Shown here piece after piece: positions 35,834 to 45,606 of a stretch of 64,000 bases of DNA; the stretch's first letter is position 1; each line of letters begins with the position of its first letter. The stretch comes from Niabella beijingensis (lineage in GTDB: Bacteria; Bacteroidota; Bacteroidia; Chitinophagales; Chitinophagaceae). The notes beneath the pieces were generated by a model. That model saw only the letters and a list, made by a program, of their open reading frames with translations. It searched no databases and was not told where the DNA came from. The stretch covers positions 3,038,001-3,102,000 of the forward strand of contig NZ_JAIQDI010000001.1 in NCBI RefSeq assembly GCF_020034665.1, written 5' to 3'. The position numbers and the translations under genes are program-made.

Positions 35834-38455
35834 ATGACAGAAGAACATAAACGCCTTGCAGCAAATGCAAAAAAATCCATCCCGCTGGAGCAGTGGGGAC
35901 CCTATGTAAGTGAGCGCCAGTGGGGAACGGTACGGGAAGATTACAGTCAGAATGGGGATACCTGGAACTATTTTCCCTTCGATCATGCAAACAGCCGCGC
36001 TTACCTCTGGGGGGAGGATGGTCTTGCCGGCATATCCGATTATTTTCAAAACCTCTGTTTTGCTGTAGCGCTCTGGAACGGACAGGACAAGATCTTGAAA
36101 GAGCGGTTATTTGGTCTGGGTAATAACGAAGGCAATCATGGCGAGGATGTAAAGGAACTGTATTTCTATCTCGACAACCTGCCCACCCACTATTATATGG
36201 AATACCTGTATAAGTATCCGCAGCAGGCATTCCCCTATGAAGAGCTGCGGGAGCAGAACCGTACCCGTGGAAAAAATGAAACCGAATATGAATTGCTGGA
36301 TACCGGCGTTTTTAAGAACCGGCAGTATTTTAATGTACATGTTACCTATGCAAAAGAGAACAGTACAGATATTGGAATAAGGATCAACATCACCAATCTC
36401 TACAGTGAGGCCGCACCCATAACAGTGTTGCCGCTGCTTTGGTTTTATAACCGCTGGGCGCATGGATCCAATACGGTGATCCCGGATATCTCCCTGGTAA
36501 ACGATCATACCGTGCTGGCGCAGCACAACCGCATCGGCGATTATTATTTTTATTTTCAGAATGCCGATGATGCGCTCTTTACGGATAACGAAACCAATTT
36601 TGAAAAACTTTTCGGACGGCCCAATGCCAGCATTTTTGTAAAGGATGCATTTCATGATGCCATTATCGACAGTAAAAATGTAGAAGCCCTGCGCAACCGG
36701 AAACAGGGGACCCGCTTTACGCCTGTGTTCCGGCGTACGGTAAATGCCGGGGAAACCATTTCCATTTACTGCCGGCTGACCAATGACCCTAAAGCCCAGC
36801 CGTTTGATGACGGGTTTATGCAGCTCTTTGATAAACGGCGGGCCGAGGCGGATGAATTCTATAACGCCATTTTCCCCGGCGGGGTAGACCCCGGTATGGC
36901 ACGGGTACAACGCCAGGCACTTGCCGGCCTGTTGTGGAGCAAGCAATATTATCATTATGATGTGGAGCGCTGGCTGAGTGTATCAGACGGTATTACGCCG
37001 ATCATTCCATCACGGCTGACGGGACGCAACAGCGACTGGACACACCTGAAGAACCAGGACATCATCTCTATGCCGGATAAATGGGAATATCCCTGGTATG
37101 CTGCATGGGATCAGTCGTTCCAGTGTATTTCAATGGCCGTGGTGGATCCTGCGTTTGCAAAGAACCAGCTGCTGCTGCTGATGCGCGAATGGTTCATGAA
37201 ACCGGATGGTCAGCTGCCTTCCTACGAATGGAATTTCAGTGATGTGAACCCGCCCGTGCAGGCCTGGGCGGCGATGGAGATCTATGAGATCGAAAAGAAA
37301 ACAAAGGGACAAGGCGATATTGATTTTCTGAAAAAAGTATTTAATAAGCTCACCATCAACTTTACCTGGTGGATCAACCGGAAAGACCTGAAGGGGGATA
37401 ATATCTTTGAAGGCGGGTTCCTGGGACTGGATAATATCGGGGTCTTTAACCGGAGTTATCATGATAAAGGGGAGATACAGCTGGAACAGGCCGATGGTAC
37501 CAGCTGGATGGGGATCTACGCGATGAACATGATGGACATCGCGCTGGAGATCGCCGTAGTAGATCCTTCTTTTGAAGACATGGTAACCAAATTCTTCGAA
37601 CATTTTGTACTGATCGCCGAAGCATTGAATGATCATGTATTGTGGAATGAAGAAGACCAGTTCTTTTATGATGTGCTTTGTATGCGCGATGCCCCGCCGC
37701 AGCCGCTGAAGATCCGCTCCATTGTAGGACTGACCTCAATATATGCAGTGAATGTAATGAGCCGGGAGGTGTTTGAGAAGCTGCCCGATTTTCAAAAGCG
37801 GTTCAACTGGTTTAAAAATTACCGCATAAAAAATGACCTTTTCTGGCCCAATGAAGAAAAAGGCGACGGGGAGGAAATGCTGATGTCGCTGGTGCAGAGC
37901 GACCGGCTGAAGGCGCTGCTGACGCGGCTCCTGGATGAAAGCGAGTTCCTGTCGGACGGTGGCATAAGAGCTTTGTCGAAATACCATGAGTCGCATCCTT
38001 ATTCCGTTACCGTTAACGGGGAAGTGCATTCCATTCAATATGACCCGGGCGATTCCACTTCGGATATGTTTGGCGGCAACTCCAACTGGCGCGGACCCGT
38101 CTGGATCCCCATCAATTTTATCATCATTCAATCTATACGGCGGCTGGGTAAATTTTATCATGATTCCTTCCTGATGGAATATCCTACCGGATCCGGGAAC
38201 CGGATGAACCTGTTCAATATTTCCACGGAATTATCAAAAAGAGTGATCAGCCTTTTTCAACGGGATACTGCGGGTAACCGCCCTATTTACGGGGAATACA
38301 ACTGGTTTTTTAATCAGCCGGAGAACCAGGATCTGATCCTGTTCTATGAATATTTCAACGGGGATTCGGGACGGGGGCTGGGCGCCAGTCACCAAACGGG
38401 TTGGTCTGCCCTGGTTGCTGAAATGATCAGCGAGCTGGCGGATAAGGAAAAATAA
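35834..38455 (+). CDS. GH63-like glycoside hydrolase (glucosidase family)
   Basis: 873 residues from the ATG at 35834 (a TTG one codon before is less likely). No signal peptide, so cytosolic. The N-terminal part (EQWGPYVSERQWGTVREDYS) and an (alpha/alpha)6 barrel with many WxxWDQ/PWYAAWDQSFQCISMA, FLGLDNIGVFNRSY, WMGIYAMNMMDIALEIA motifs fit the MGH1/GH63 family of alpha-glucosidases. The exact substrate and catalytic residues are not assigned. It ends directly in a terminator that overlaps its stop codon. Confidence 0.85.
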   Translation: MTEEHKRLAANAKKSIPLEQWGPYVSERQWGTVREDYSQNGDTWNYFPFDHANSRAYLWGEDGLAGISDYFQNLCFAVALWNGQDKILKERLFGLGNNEGNHGEDVKELYFYLDNLPTHYYMEYLYKYPQQAFPYEELREQNRTRGKNETEYELLDTGVFKNRQYFNVHVTYAKENSTDIGIRINITNLYSEAAPITVLPLLWFYNRWAHGSNTVIPDISLVNDHTVLAQHNRIGDYYFYFQNADDALFTDNETNFEKLFGRPNASIFVKDAFHDAIIDSKNVEALRNRKQGTRFTPVFRRTVNAGETISIYCRLTNDPKAQPFDDGFMQLFDKRRAEADEFYNAIFPGGVDPGMARVQRQALAGLLWSKQYYHYDVERWLSVSDGITPIIPSRLTGRNSDWTHLKNQDIISMPDKWEYPWYAAWDQSFQCISMAVVDPAFAKNQLLLLMREWFMKPDGQLPSYEWNFSDVNPPVQAWAAMEIYEIEKKTKGQGDIDFLKKVFNKLTINFTWWINRKDLKGDNIFEGGFLGLDNIGVFNRSYHDKGEIQLEQADGTSWMGIYAMNMMDIALEIAVVDPSFEDMVTKFFEHFVLIAEALNDHVLWNEEDQFFYDVLCMRDAPPQPLKIRSIVGLTSIYAVNVMSREVFEKLPDFQKRFNWFKNYRIKNDLFWPNEEKGDGEEMLMSLVQSDRLKALLTRLLDESEFLSDGGIRALSKYHESHPYSVTVNGEVHSIQYDPGDSTSDMFGGNSNWRGPVWIPINFIIIQSIRRLGKFYHDSFLMEYPTGSGNRMNLFNISTELSKRVISLFQRDTAGNRPIYGEYNWFFNQPENQDLILFYEYFNGDSGRGLGASHQTGWSALVAEMISELADKEK

Positions 38456-38486
38456 ACCTGTCAGGGTTCAAAAACCTGATAGGTTT
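38454..38486 (+). terminator. Terminator after the GH63-like gene (first hairpin)
   Basis: AAACCTGTCAGG / CCTGATAGGTTT arms (38454-38465, 38475-38486), one G-U pair, 9-nt loop; left arm overlaps the TAA stop. Confidence 0.7.
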
Positions 38487-38491
38487 AAAAT

Positions 38492-38512
38492 AAAAAAGCA
38501 TCGTGCTTTTTT
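38492..38512 (+). terminator. Second terminator hairpin
   Basis: AAAAAAGCA / TGCTTTTTT arms with a 3-nt loop and T-run; a third short hairpin AACCGG.../CCGGTT follows at about 38520. Confidence 0.7.
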
Positions 38513-39140
38513 GTTTCCAAACCGGTTTCCCGGTTTTTCACTTACTAACCCGATGCTTTTTTAATAGCTTCTGCATTGTTGCTGTCAGGAATTTTCGTAC
38601 CAGTTGTATGCTCTTTTTACAGACCATGCAGCTAAAACGTAGATCCCCGGCAACCGGCAAGGCTTCCGCTTTTTAAGCTTAATCTTCCGTAAGGGTCTTT
38701 GTTCCGGCCTTTCGTTCAACGCCTCCATGCTTTTTAGGGCATTTCCGCAGTTCAACTATCGACAGGAGACCACATCTTTCCGATCCAGCTAAGACAATTA
38801 TCTATCTCCGGTTCCATAACCTGCTTCCTGTCCAGTCATTACTGTCTGTTCAAGCTGCTTGTCAAAAACCTGAAGAATCAAAGAACTGTCGGTGCAACTG
38901 ACAACATCATATAGACTTCGTCGAATGCACTTTGAAGATACGATCTGAAACCAGCCGTTTCCAAATTTTTTGGTCAATTGTTATGCAGTTGTTATGAACA
39001 GGGTTGCACACAGGTCTGAGCGGTTATCCACCAGGAATAAACGGTTTTGAACGGGTTATGCACAATAAAATGCACATTCAAAGTGAACAGATACCCTCTG
39101 GGCAGAAATTATCTATTTTTATCAAAACCAAACGCACAAA
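38513..39140. promoter_or_regulatory. Gene-free 628-bp region with a cluster of DnaA-box-like 9-mers
   Basis: Between the terminators and the first M13 peptidase gene no coding frame is supported. At 38981-39064 lie TTATGCAGT (38981), TTATGAACA (38992), TTATCCACC (39024) and TTATGCACA (39056), all on the plus strand. The last is a perfect match to TTATNCACA; the second and third match 8 of 9. The last three are exactly 32 bp apart. TTGCACACA (39004) and AAATGCACA (39068) are weaker. An AT-rich stretch lies at 38961-38980. It could be an origin-like or DnaA-regulated region; it could also be chance plus selection for a promoter. Confidence 0.45.
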
Positions 39141-41174
39141 ATGAACCGCTTTATAAAGATAGTAATAGGGGTAGCGGGAGCGGGCCTTTTGTTTACAATC
39201 GCAACTTTGCTGATCCGAAAGAAACAACCTCCCGTAACTCCTGTAACCAACGATACCCCCTTAAAACCGGGCAGTGATTTTTATAATTATGCCTTTGGTA
39301 TCCAGGTTCAAAACACTCCCTGGGGTAAAGACATGTATGGAAACAATTTTATTCTTCTGCAGAATTTTAATAAAAAGGCCTTAAAATCAATACTGGAACA
39401 AGCCTGTGCCAACAGAAAAGCACCGGCTGGCTCAGCAGAAAAACGCGTGGGTGATTTTTATGCAGCCGGAATGGATACGGTAACGATTGAAAAACTGGGA
39501 GATATACCTATAAAATACAATTTGGCGGCCGTAGATGCTATAACGTCCCTGCCAGACCTGGTAAAAGAAATTAATCACCTCCGTACCAGCGGCATTGCTT
39601 ACCCGCTTTATGGATTTTATGTTATACAGGATGCTAAAAATACAGCTGTCATGATCCCCTACCTGGGGCAGGGTGGTACTACGTTAGCGCATAGGGACAA
39701 TTATTTAAAGATGGATAAACGCTCCGTTGAGCTTCGCAACAGGTATTTAAAATATATCTCCGCACTCTTTAGTTTAACGGGTGCCTCTTCCCGGGAAGCG
39801 TCCGCCAATGCAGCCATCCTCTTTGATACAGAAAAACAACTGGCGGAGGTTCAAATGGACCCGGTGGAAATGCGCGATATAAATAAAACGTATAATAAAT
39901 TCTACCTGGAGGACCTTTCCAAAATCACACCAGGACTGGATTGGAGGACGGTCCTGGCGGAGCTGGGAATAAAAGAGCAGGATAGTGTGCTGGTAGACTG
40001 CCCTGCATTTTTTATTGCAGTGGCCCGCCTGTTAAAAACTGTTCCGCTTGATCATTGGAAACTCTATTTGAAATGGAACATCCTGAAAGAAGCGGCCCCC
40101 TACCTGAGCACACCGTTTGTAAGGGCAAATGCAGCTTTTACACAGGGACCGGACAAAGGGGTAGACACTCCGCGTGAGGAATGGCTTTCCTCTTTAACCG
40201 ATGGCAGCATTGGAGAGCTGCTGGGGCAGCTATATGTAAAAGAATATTTTAAGCCGGCAACAAAAGCCAGAGTGGAAGACCTGGTGGCAAACCTGAGAAA
40301 GGCATTTGAAATTCGGATAAGAGAGCTGAGCTGGATGGGGGCAGCCACTAAACAAAAGGCGCTGGCCAAACTGGCGGCTATCCGTCTTAAAATCGGCTAC
40401 CCGGATAAATGGGAAAATTACGCCGGGCTGAAGATAAACCGCGACACATTTTTTAAGAATATACAAAATGCTCGCAGCTGGCACTATCATTTAATGATCA
40501 GTTGGCTTGGCAAGCCGGCAGAGCGGGAGCGCTGGGAAACAACGCCGCCTACGGTAAATGCTTTTTACAATCCGATGCGGAATGAAATTGTTTTTCCTGC
40601 AGGGTTCCTTCAGCCGCCCTTCTTTGATCCTGAGGCAGATGATGCAGTGAACTATGGAGCGATAGGTACACAGATCGGACATGAAATAGCGCACGCATTT
40701 GATGATAACGGCAGCAGGTTCGATGCAGACGGCACACTCAGGGATTGGTGGACCCAGGAAGACCGGAAACGGTTTGATGCCAAGGCTGGGATGCTGGTAA
40801 AGCAGTTTGACAGCTATACAGTGCTGGACCGCATGCATGTAAACGGAAAACTGACATTGGGAGAGAATATCGCAGATCTGGGCGGCCTGAATGCAGCTTA
40901 TGCAGCCTTTAAGATGACCCGGGATGGAAGATCAACCAGAAAAGTTGACGGATTCACCCCAGACCAGCGTTTTTTTCTTTCGTGGGCACAGCTTTGGAGG
41001 GAATATACTGATGAGACCTACCTGGCACAAATGATCCTTACAGACCCGCACCCGCCGGGCCGGTACAGGACCATTGGCCCGCTGGTGAATATGGATGCCT
41101 GGTACAAGGCCTTTAATATAAAGCCGGGCGACAAATTGTATAAAAAGCCGGAAGACCGGATACGAATCTGGTAA
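39141..41174 (+). CDS. M13 family metallopeptidase, copy 1 (neprilysin/PepO-like)
   Basis: 677 residues. Begins with an N-terminal membrane helix (8-25) followed by RKK, more like an anchor than a cleaved signal. Zinc site is H514-E-I-A-H518 with the third ligand Glu575 in ENIADLGGL; NAFYNP (substrate motif) and the ...KPEDRIRIW end are family features. Conserved M13_N helical lobe 35-430. The partner copy 87 nt downstream is clearly paralogous. Substrate is likely small peptides. Confidence 0.9.
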   Translation: MNRFIKIVIGVAGAGLLFTIATLLIRKKQPPVTPVTNDTPLKPGSDFYNYAFGIQVQNTPWGKDMYGNNFILLQNFNKKALKSILEQACANRKAPAGSAEKRVGDFYAAGMDTVTIEKLGDIPIKYNLAAVDAITSLPDLVKEINHLRTSGIAYPLYGFYVIQDAKNTAVMIPYLGQGGTTLAHRDNYLKMDKRSVELRNRYLKYISALFSLTGASSREASANAAILFDTEKQLAEVQMDPVEMRDINKTYNKFYLEDLSKITPGLDWRTVLAELGIKEQDSVLVDCPAFFIAVARLLKTVPLDHWKLYLKWNILKEAAPYLSTPFVRANAAFTQGPDKGVDTPREEWLSSLTDGSIGELLGQLYVKEYFKPATKARVEDLVANLRKAFEIRIRELSWMGAATKQKALAKLAAIRLKIGYPDKWENYAGLKINRDTFFKNIQNARSWHYHLMISWLGKPAERERWETTPPTVNAFYNPMRNEIVFPAGFLQPPFFDPEADDAVNYGAIGTQIGHEIAHAFDDNGSRFDADGTLRDWWTQEDRKRFDAKAGMLVKQFDSYTVLDRMHVNGKLTLGENIADLGGLNAAYAAFKMTRDGRSTRKVDGFTPDQRFFLSWAQLWREYTDETYLAQMILTDPHPPGRYRTIGPLVNMDAWYKAFNIKPGDKLYKKPEDRIRIW

Positions 41175-41262
41175 GGAAATGTAGATCTGTTTTGAAAATT
41201 TAAAACAGGCAAGCGTTGCTAATTGAAAAATATTTATTTTCATGGCCTAATTTACCAGATAA

Positions 41263-43302
41263 ATGAATCAAACGTTAAAAATCGGAATAGTAGCCGCCGG
41301 GGCCTGCCTGCTGCTGGCGGGTCAGTCAGCGCTGGCGCAAAAAAAAGTAAAGTTTATCGACCCGGCGAATATGAACACCTCTGTAAAACCGGGCAATGAT
41401 TTTTATGAATATGCCAGTGGTGCCTGGGTGAAAAGCAACCCGGTACCCGCAAAAGAAACCCGCTGGGGCAGCTTTAACATGCTGCGCGATTTTAATATCA
41501 ATGCTGTAAAATCGATCCTCGAAAAGGCTCAGGCAAATAAATCCGCAGCTGCCGGCTCTGTGGAAAAACGCGTGGGTGATTTTTATGCCGCGGGGATGGA
41601 CAGCGTTGCGATCGAAAAACTGGGGTACGCCCCCATTAAAGAAGATCTGGCTGCTATAGAATCTATAAAAACATTACCGGAACTGCTGCAGAAGATAAAT
41701 GCATTGCGGAGCAGTGGTACCGCTTCGCCGGTGTACGGGTTTTATGTGGGGCAGGACCGCAAGAACGTAACCGTGATGATCCCCCAGCTCAGTCAGGGCG
41801 GCACCTCATTGCCCGACCGGGATAATTATCTGAAAGATGATCAGCGGTCGGTTCAGATCCGTGAGGCCTACGCAAAATATATTACAACGCTTTTTGAACT
41901 GGTGGCCACACCTGCCGAAGCGGCCCGGGCCAATGCAGCCACCATTTTTAATATCGAAAAACAACTGGCCGCTGCACAGCTGAGCCGGGTGGAGCTGCGG
42001 GATGCTTATAAGACCTATAACAAATTTTCCCTGGACGATCTTTCCAAAACCACTCCCGGTCTGGATTGGAAAACAACCCTCTCGGAACTGGAAATAAAAG
42101 GAGAGGACAGTATACTGGTAAACAACCCTGCCTTTTTTGTGACGGCGGCCGAACTGCTGAAAACCGTACCGCTGGATAACTGGAAAGTATACCTGAAATG
42201 GAGTATTCTTAAAGGTGCGGCACCTTATTTAAGTACGCCATTTGTGCAGGCCAATTTTGCCTTTACACAGGCACTGACAGGACAAAAGATCCAGACTCCG
42301 CGCTGGCAGCGGCTTTCATCGCTTACCGATGGCAATATCGGAGAGCTGCTGGGGCAGCTGTATGTAAAGGAGTATTTTAAGCCTGCTGCAAAAGCCCGGA
42401 TGGAGGAACTGGTGGCCAACCTCAGAACGGCTTTCGGCAACCGGATAAAAAGCCTGGACTGGATGAGTGCTGCCACCAAGGAAAAAGCCCTGACAAAGCT
42501 GGCTGCCTTCCGGCCCAAGATCGCTTATCCTGATAAATGGGAGAATTATGACGGACTGGTGATCGACCGGAACAATTTTTTCCAGAACATCCGGAACGCC
42601 AACAACTGGGGCTATCATTTTATGATCAACCGGCTGGGAAAACCGGTGGACCGTGAGCGCTGGGGGATGACACCGCCAACCGTAAATGCTTATTATAATG
42701 CAACACTGAATGAGATCGTTTTTCCGGCAGGCATCTTACAATTCCCCTTCTTTGATCCGAATGCGGATGATGCCGTGAACTATGGCGGCATCGGCGCTGT
42801 GATCGGGCATGAGATGTCGCACGGGTTTGATGATAACGGCAGCAAATACGATGCAGACGGCACCCTTCGCAACTGGTGGACCGATGAGGACCGTAAAAAA
42901 TTTGACGCAAAAGCGATGGCCCTGGCACAACAGTTTGATGCCTACACCATATTGGATACCATTCATGTGAACGGAAAACTGACCCTGGGTGAAAACATCG
43001 GGGATCTGGGCGGACTGAATGTAGCATACGAGGCATTTAAAATGACGAAAGAAGGGCAGTCCGGAAAAAAAACAGATGGCTTCACTCCTGATCAGCGGTT
43101 CTTTCTTTCCTGGGCCCAGGTATGGCGCGGAAATATTCTTCCGGAGATCGCAGCGCAATTTATTTTAACAGACCCGCATGCGCCCGGCCCCTACAGGACC
43201 ATCGGACCCCTGGTGAATATGGATGCCTGGTACAACGCCTTTGATGTAAAAGAAGGGGACAAACTGTATAAAAAACCGGAGGACCGGATCCGTATCTGGT
43301 AA
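41263..43302 (+). CDS. M13 family metallopeptidase, copy 2 (neprilysin/PepO-like)
   Basis: 679 residues with a cleavable signal peptide (1-26, ending ALAQ), so periplasmic or exported. Zinc site H516-E-M-S-H520, third ligand about Glu577 in ENIGDLGGL, and the substrate motif NAYYNATLNEIVFPAG. N-terminal FYEYASGAWVKSNPVPAKETRWG is the canonical M13 start. It aligns with copy 1 over the whole length. Terminator hairpin follows. Confidence 0.93.
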   Translation: MNQTLKIGIVAAGACLLLAGQSALAQKKVKFIDPANMNTSVKPGNDFYEYASGAWVKSNPVPAKETRWGSFNMLRDFNINAVKSILEKAQANKSAAAGSVEKRVGDFYAAGMDSVAIEKLGYAPIKEDLAAIESIKTLPELLQKINALRSSGTASPVYGFYVGQDRKNVTVMIPQLSQGGTSLPDRDNYLKDDQRSVQIREAYAKYITTLFELVATPAEAARANAATIFNIEKQLAAAQLSRVELRDAYKTYNKFSLDDLSKTTPGLDWKTTLSELEIKGEDSILVNNPAFFVTAAELLKTVPLDNWKVYLKWSILKGAAPYLSTPFVQANFAFTQALTGQKIQTPRWQRLSSLTDGNIGELLGQLYVKEYFKPAAKARMEELVANLRTAFGNRIKSLDWMSAATKEKALTKLAAFRPKIAYPDKWENYDGLVIDRNNFFQNIRNANNWGYHFMINRLGKPVDRERWGMTPPTVNAYYNATLNEIVFPAGILQFPFFDPNADDAVNYGGIGAVIGHEMSHGFDDNGSKYDADGTLRNWWTDEDRKKFDAKAMALAQQFDAYTILDTIHVNGKLTLGENIGDLGGLNVAYEAFKMTKEGQSGKKTDGFTPDQRFFLSWAQVWRGNILPEIAAQFILTDPHAPGPYRTIGPLVNMDAWYNAFDVKEGDKLYKKPEDRIRIW

Positions 43303-43310
43303 AAAAGTTG

Positions 43311-43336
43311 AAAGGCTCGTCAGCGGGCCTTTTTTC
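43311..43336 (+). terminator. Terminator after the second M13 gene
   Basis: AAAGGCTCG / CGGGCCTTT arms (43311-43319, 43324-43332), one wobble pair, TCAG loop, then T-run. Confidence 0.75.
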
Positions 43337-43413
43337 TTTTCATAAAAAAACGCCATTTTTGCACCTTCTTTCATCCGGAAGAAGCCTATTAATTCATAAA
43401 ATCGAGGAGCATT

Positions 43414-44232
43414 TTGCAAGATATAAAGCTGATCGTTACGGATTTGGACGGTTCCCTGTTAAACGACAAAAAAGAATTATCAAAAGAATTCTGGGACCTT
43501 GAAAAACAACTGGTCGAACAAAACATCGTTTTGGGCATTGCCAGCGGGCGCCCGCACCACAACCTGCTGACACTTTTCGGATCGATAAAAGACCGCACCT
43601 ATTTTTTATCAGACAACGGCAGCTATGTAACCTATCAGGGCAATGAATTACTGGTGCAGATGCTGGACCCGGACGGGGTGAAGACCTTTGTGGAAAAGTC
43701 GCGGATGCTGGATCGGGTATATCCTGTCCTTTGCGGTAAGGACAGGGCTTATATGGAAGATAATGAGGAGACCCTTCTCCGGCAGGCATTGCAGTATTAT
43801 CAGCAGTATGAAATCGTGGACGACCTTACAAAGATTGAGGAGCCGGTTTTAAAGGTTTCGCTCTGTGATCTGATCAATGCGGAAACCAACAGCTATCCGC
43901 ATTTTAAACAATATGAAACAACCTATAAAGTCGCTGTGGCCGGCGAACGCTGGCTTGATTTCACCGCTTTTGATGTCAACAAAGGTGTTGGGGTAAAACT
44001 GGTGCAGGAGCAGCTGGGCATCGGCTATGACCAGACCATGGTGTTTGGAGATTACATGAACGACCTCGAAATGATGCAGGTAGCCAAATACAGCTATGCT
44101 ATGAAAAACGCGCATCCCGGAATTATCGCTGCTGCGGCATTGGTTACTGATTTTGATAACAACCATAACGGAGTAGTTCGGGCGATCGCGGATGTATTAC
44201 AATTGAATCCAAAGGAGCAGTCTGCCAAATAG
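43414..44232 (+). CDS. Cof-type HAD-IIB family phosphatase
   Basis: 272 residues from TTG 43414; no in-frame ATG lies nearby, and a GAGGAG sequence sits about 8 nt upstream, one of few Shine-Dalgarno-like sites here. Catalytic Asp10 and Asp12 in TDLDGSLL, SGRPHHNLL and GDYMNDLEMMQVAKYSYAMKNAHP are the HAD motifs I, II and IV of the Cof/SupH type. It removes phosphate from sugar phosphates or cofactors; substrate unknown. Confidence 0.92.
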   Translation: MQDIKLIVTDLDGSLLNDKKELSKEFWDLEKQLVEQNIVLGIASGRPHHNLLTLFGSIKDRTYFLSDNGSYVTYQGNELLVQMLDPDGVKTFVEKSRMLDRVYPVLCGKDRAYMEDNEETLLRQALQYYQQYEIVDDLTKIEEPVLKVSLCDLINAETNSYPHFKQYETTYKVAVAGERWLDFTAFDVNKGVGVKLVQEQLGIGYDQTMVFGDYMNDLEMMQVAKYSYAMKNAHPGIIAAAALVTDFDNNHNGVVRAIADVLQLNPKEQSAK

Positions 44233-44435
44233 AATAGCACTTCCTTTTATTTATAAAGCAGTGAAGGACAATAAGCGGCCCCTCCTGCCGTTATTATTGT
44301 AACCTGTAGGCGATCGCATACAACCATATGCTAAAAAAAGACTAAATGAGGTTAAAATGAGCAACAAATCGCCCATGTGGGCGTCTTATTGGTGACATAC
44401 GTCTATACGGTTGCAATTAAACGAACTCAGTATTG

Positions 44436-45593
44436 ATGAAATTGATTACTACGCTTTTTTTGGCATTTTTTACAATTGGTTCACAGGCACAAACACCCAC
44501 CATCCAGAAACAGGCCGAATGGTTCCGGCCGGGATATATCATCCAGGGAGTAGCCATTGGCAACAAAGGAGATCAGCTCGCTTTTGTAAAAAGGTTGCAG
44601 ACCGATACAATTGAGGCAGGCACAACGGATGACAGGGGGGTAGATAATCTTCTTAATCCGAAAGCAGATACGGCCCGAAGAAGGGATCCGGTAGTGGTGG
44701 TATATGATCTGAAGAGCCGCCGGGAAACCTTGCTGGATTACGGTTGGGCACCAAGATTCTCTCCCAATGATCAGCGTATTGCCTATGCGCATCAGTTAAA
44801 GCCTGTAACCGGCACCAGGATCGTGGCGGAAACCTTTACGGGAAATAACATCCGTGTTTTTGAATGGAAAACAAAAAAAGCAGCCGATGTGATCAGCGTC
44901 CCGCGGGGATTTCTTATGGATCCTGTTTTTTCCGACTCTGCTACCATTATCTATAAAACAGGCGATGCCGTAAATGGGCCTTATGCGGCCGGTATCTCCC
45001 TCCACAGCTATAATCTGGTTACAAAAACCAATACCTTGTTGCGGGGAGCCCGCATTCAGCACCGGTTGTACGATCTTATGGGAGAAGTGTATGGTTCCGG
45101 GGCGCAGTATTCTTACACGGTGTACAGTCCGCAGGATTCTGCGCAGGGGCTGGCAAATGAATATTCGCACCTGCTGATGCGTGGTAACGACACGCTGCAC
45201 AATTTTGGCATCCGGCATTACTCCAATCTCGACTTCAAATTTGCCCTGCTGCCGCAGGACCAGCTGGTGTACCTGGATGATAACCATCTGATGACAGAAG
45301 ATACCAGTTTCATTGTCACCTATCATTCGGGAAAAATGGTGTCGCGTAAACCTATCAGCTTTGAATTTACAAGAGCCTGGCTGAGCCCGGAAGGAAGTTT
45401 CCTGTTTTATACGAACAACGACCAGGAATCTTTTATACTCCGGATCAGCGATTTTTCAAAGATGAAACTGCCGCTGGGCAAAAAGGAGATCCATTCGGTG
45501 GTTTGGGCAGACAAGGGCCGGCAGCTGGCAGTGGTACAGGATCATGAAACCCTGCCCGGAACAGATCAGCTCTATCTTTTTTCAGTGAATTAA
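44436..45593 (+). CDS. Secreted beta-propeller-like protein (TolB/DPP-IV N-terminal type)
   Basis: 385 residues from ATG 44436 (a TTG one codon earlier is less likely). Signal peptide 1-18 (ending SQAQ). The rest is repeating beta-blades with motifs such as WAPRFSPNDQRIAYAHQ and ARAWLSPEGSFLFYTN (here TRAWLSPEG), as in WD40-like propellers of TolB or prolyl peptidases. No peptidase domain follows. Function unknown. A CGCCCATGTGGGCG palindrome lies at 44370-44383, upstream. Confidence 0.65.
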   Translation: MKLITTLFLAFFTIGSQAQTPTIQKQAEWFRPGYIIQGVAIGNKGDQLAFVKRLQTDTIEAGTTDDRGVDNLLNPKADTARRRDPVVVVYDLKSRRETLLDYGWAPRFSPNDQRIAYAHQLKPVTGTRIVAETFTGNNIRVFEWKTKKAADVISVPRGFLMDPVFSDSATIIYKTGDAVNGPYAAGISLHSYNLVTKTNTLLRGARIQHRLYDLMGEVYGSGAQYSYTVYSPQDSAQGLANEYSHLLMRGNDTLHNFGIRHYSNLDFKFALLPQDQLVYLDDNHLMTEDTSFIVTYHSGKMVSRKPISFEFTRAWLSPEGSFLFYTNNDQESFILRISDFSKMKLPLGKKEIHSVVWADKGRQLAVVQDHETLPGTDQLYLFSVN

Positions 45594-45606
45594 AACAGCG
45601 GAATGT

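Noticed and set aside
36107..36955. 282-residue minus-strand frame inside the GH63-like gene
   Set aside because: The plus-strand gene has clear family motifs throughout; this is a shadow.
39047..39277. Short frame upstream of the first M13 gene
   Set aside because: It overlaps the DnaA-box-like region and the M13 start, with no signal or domain.
41187..41208. CTGTTTT / AAAACAG hairpin between the two M13 genes
   Set aside because: The stem is short and AT-rich and no T-run follows, so it is not called as a terminator.
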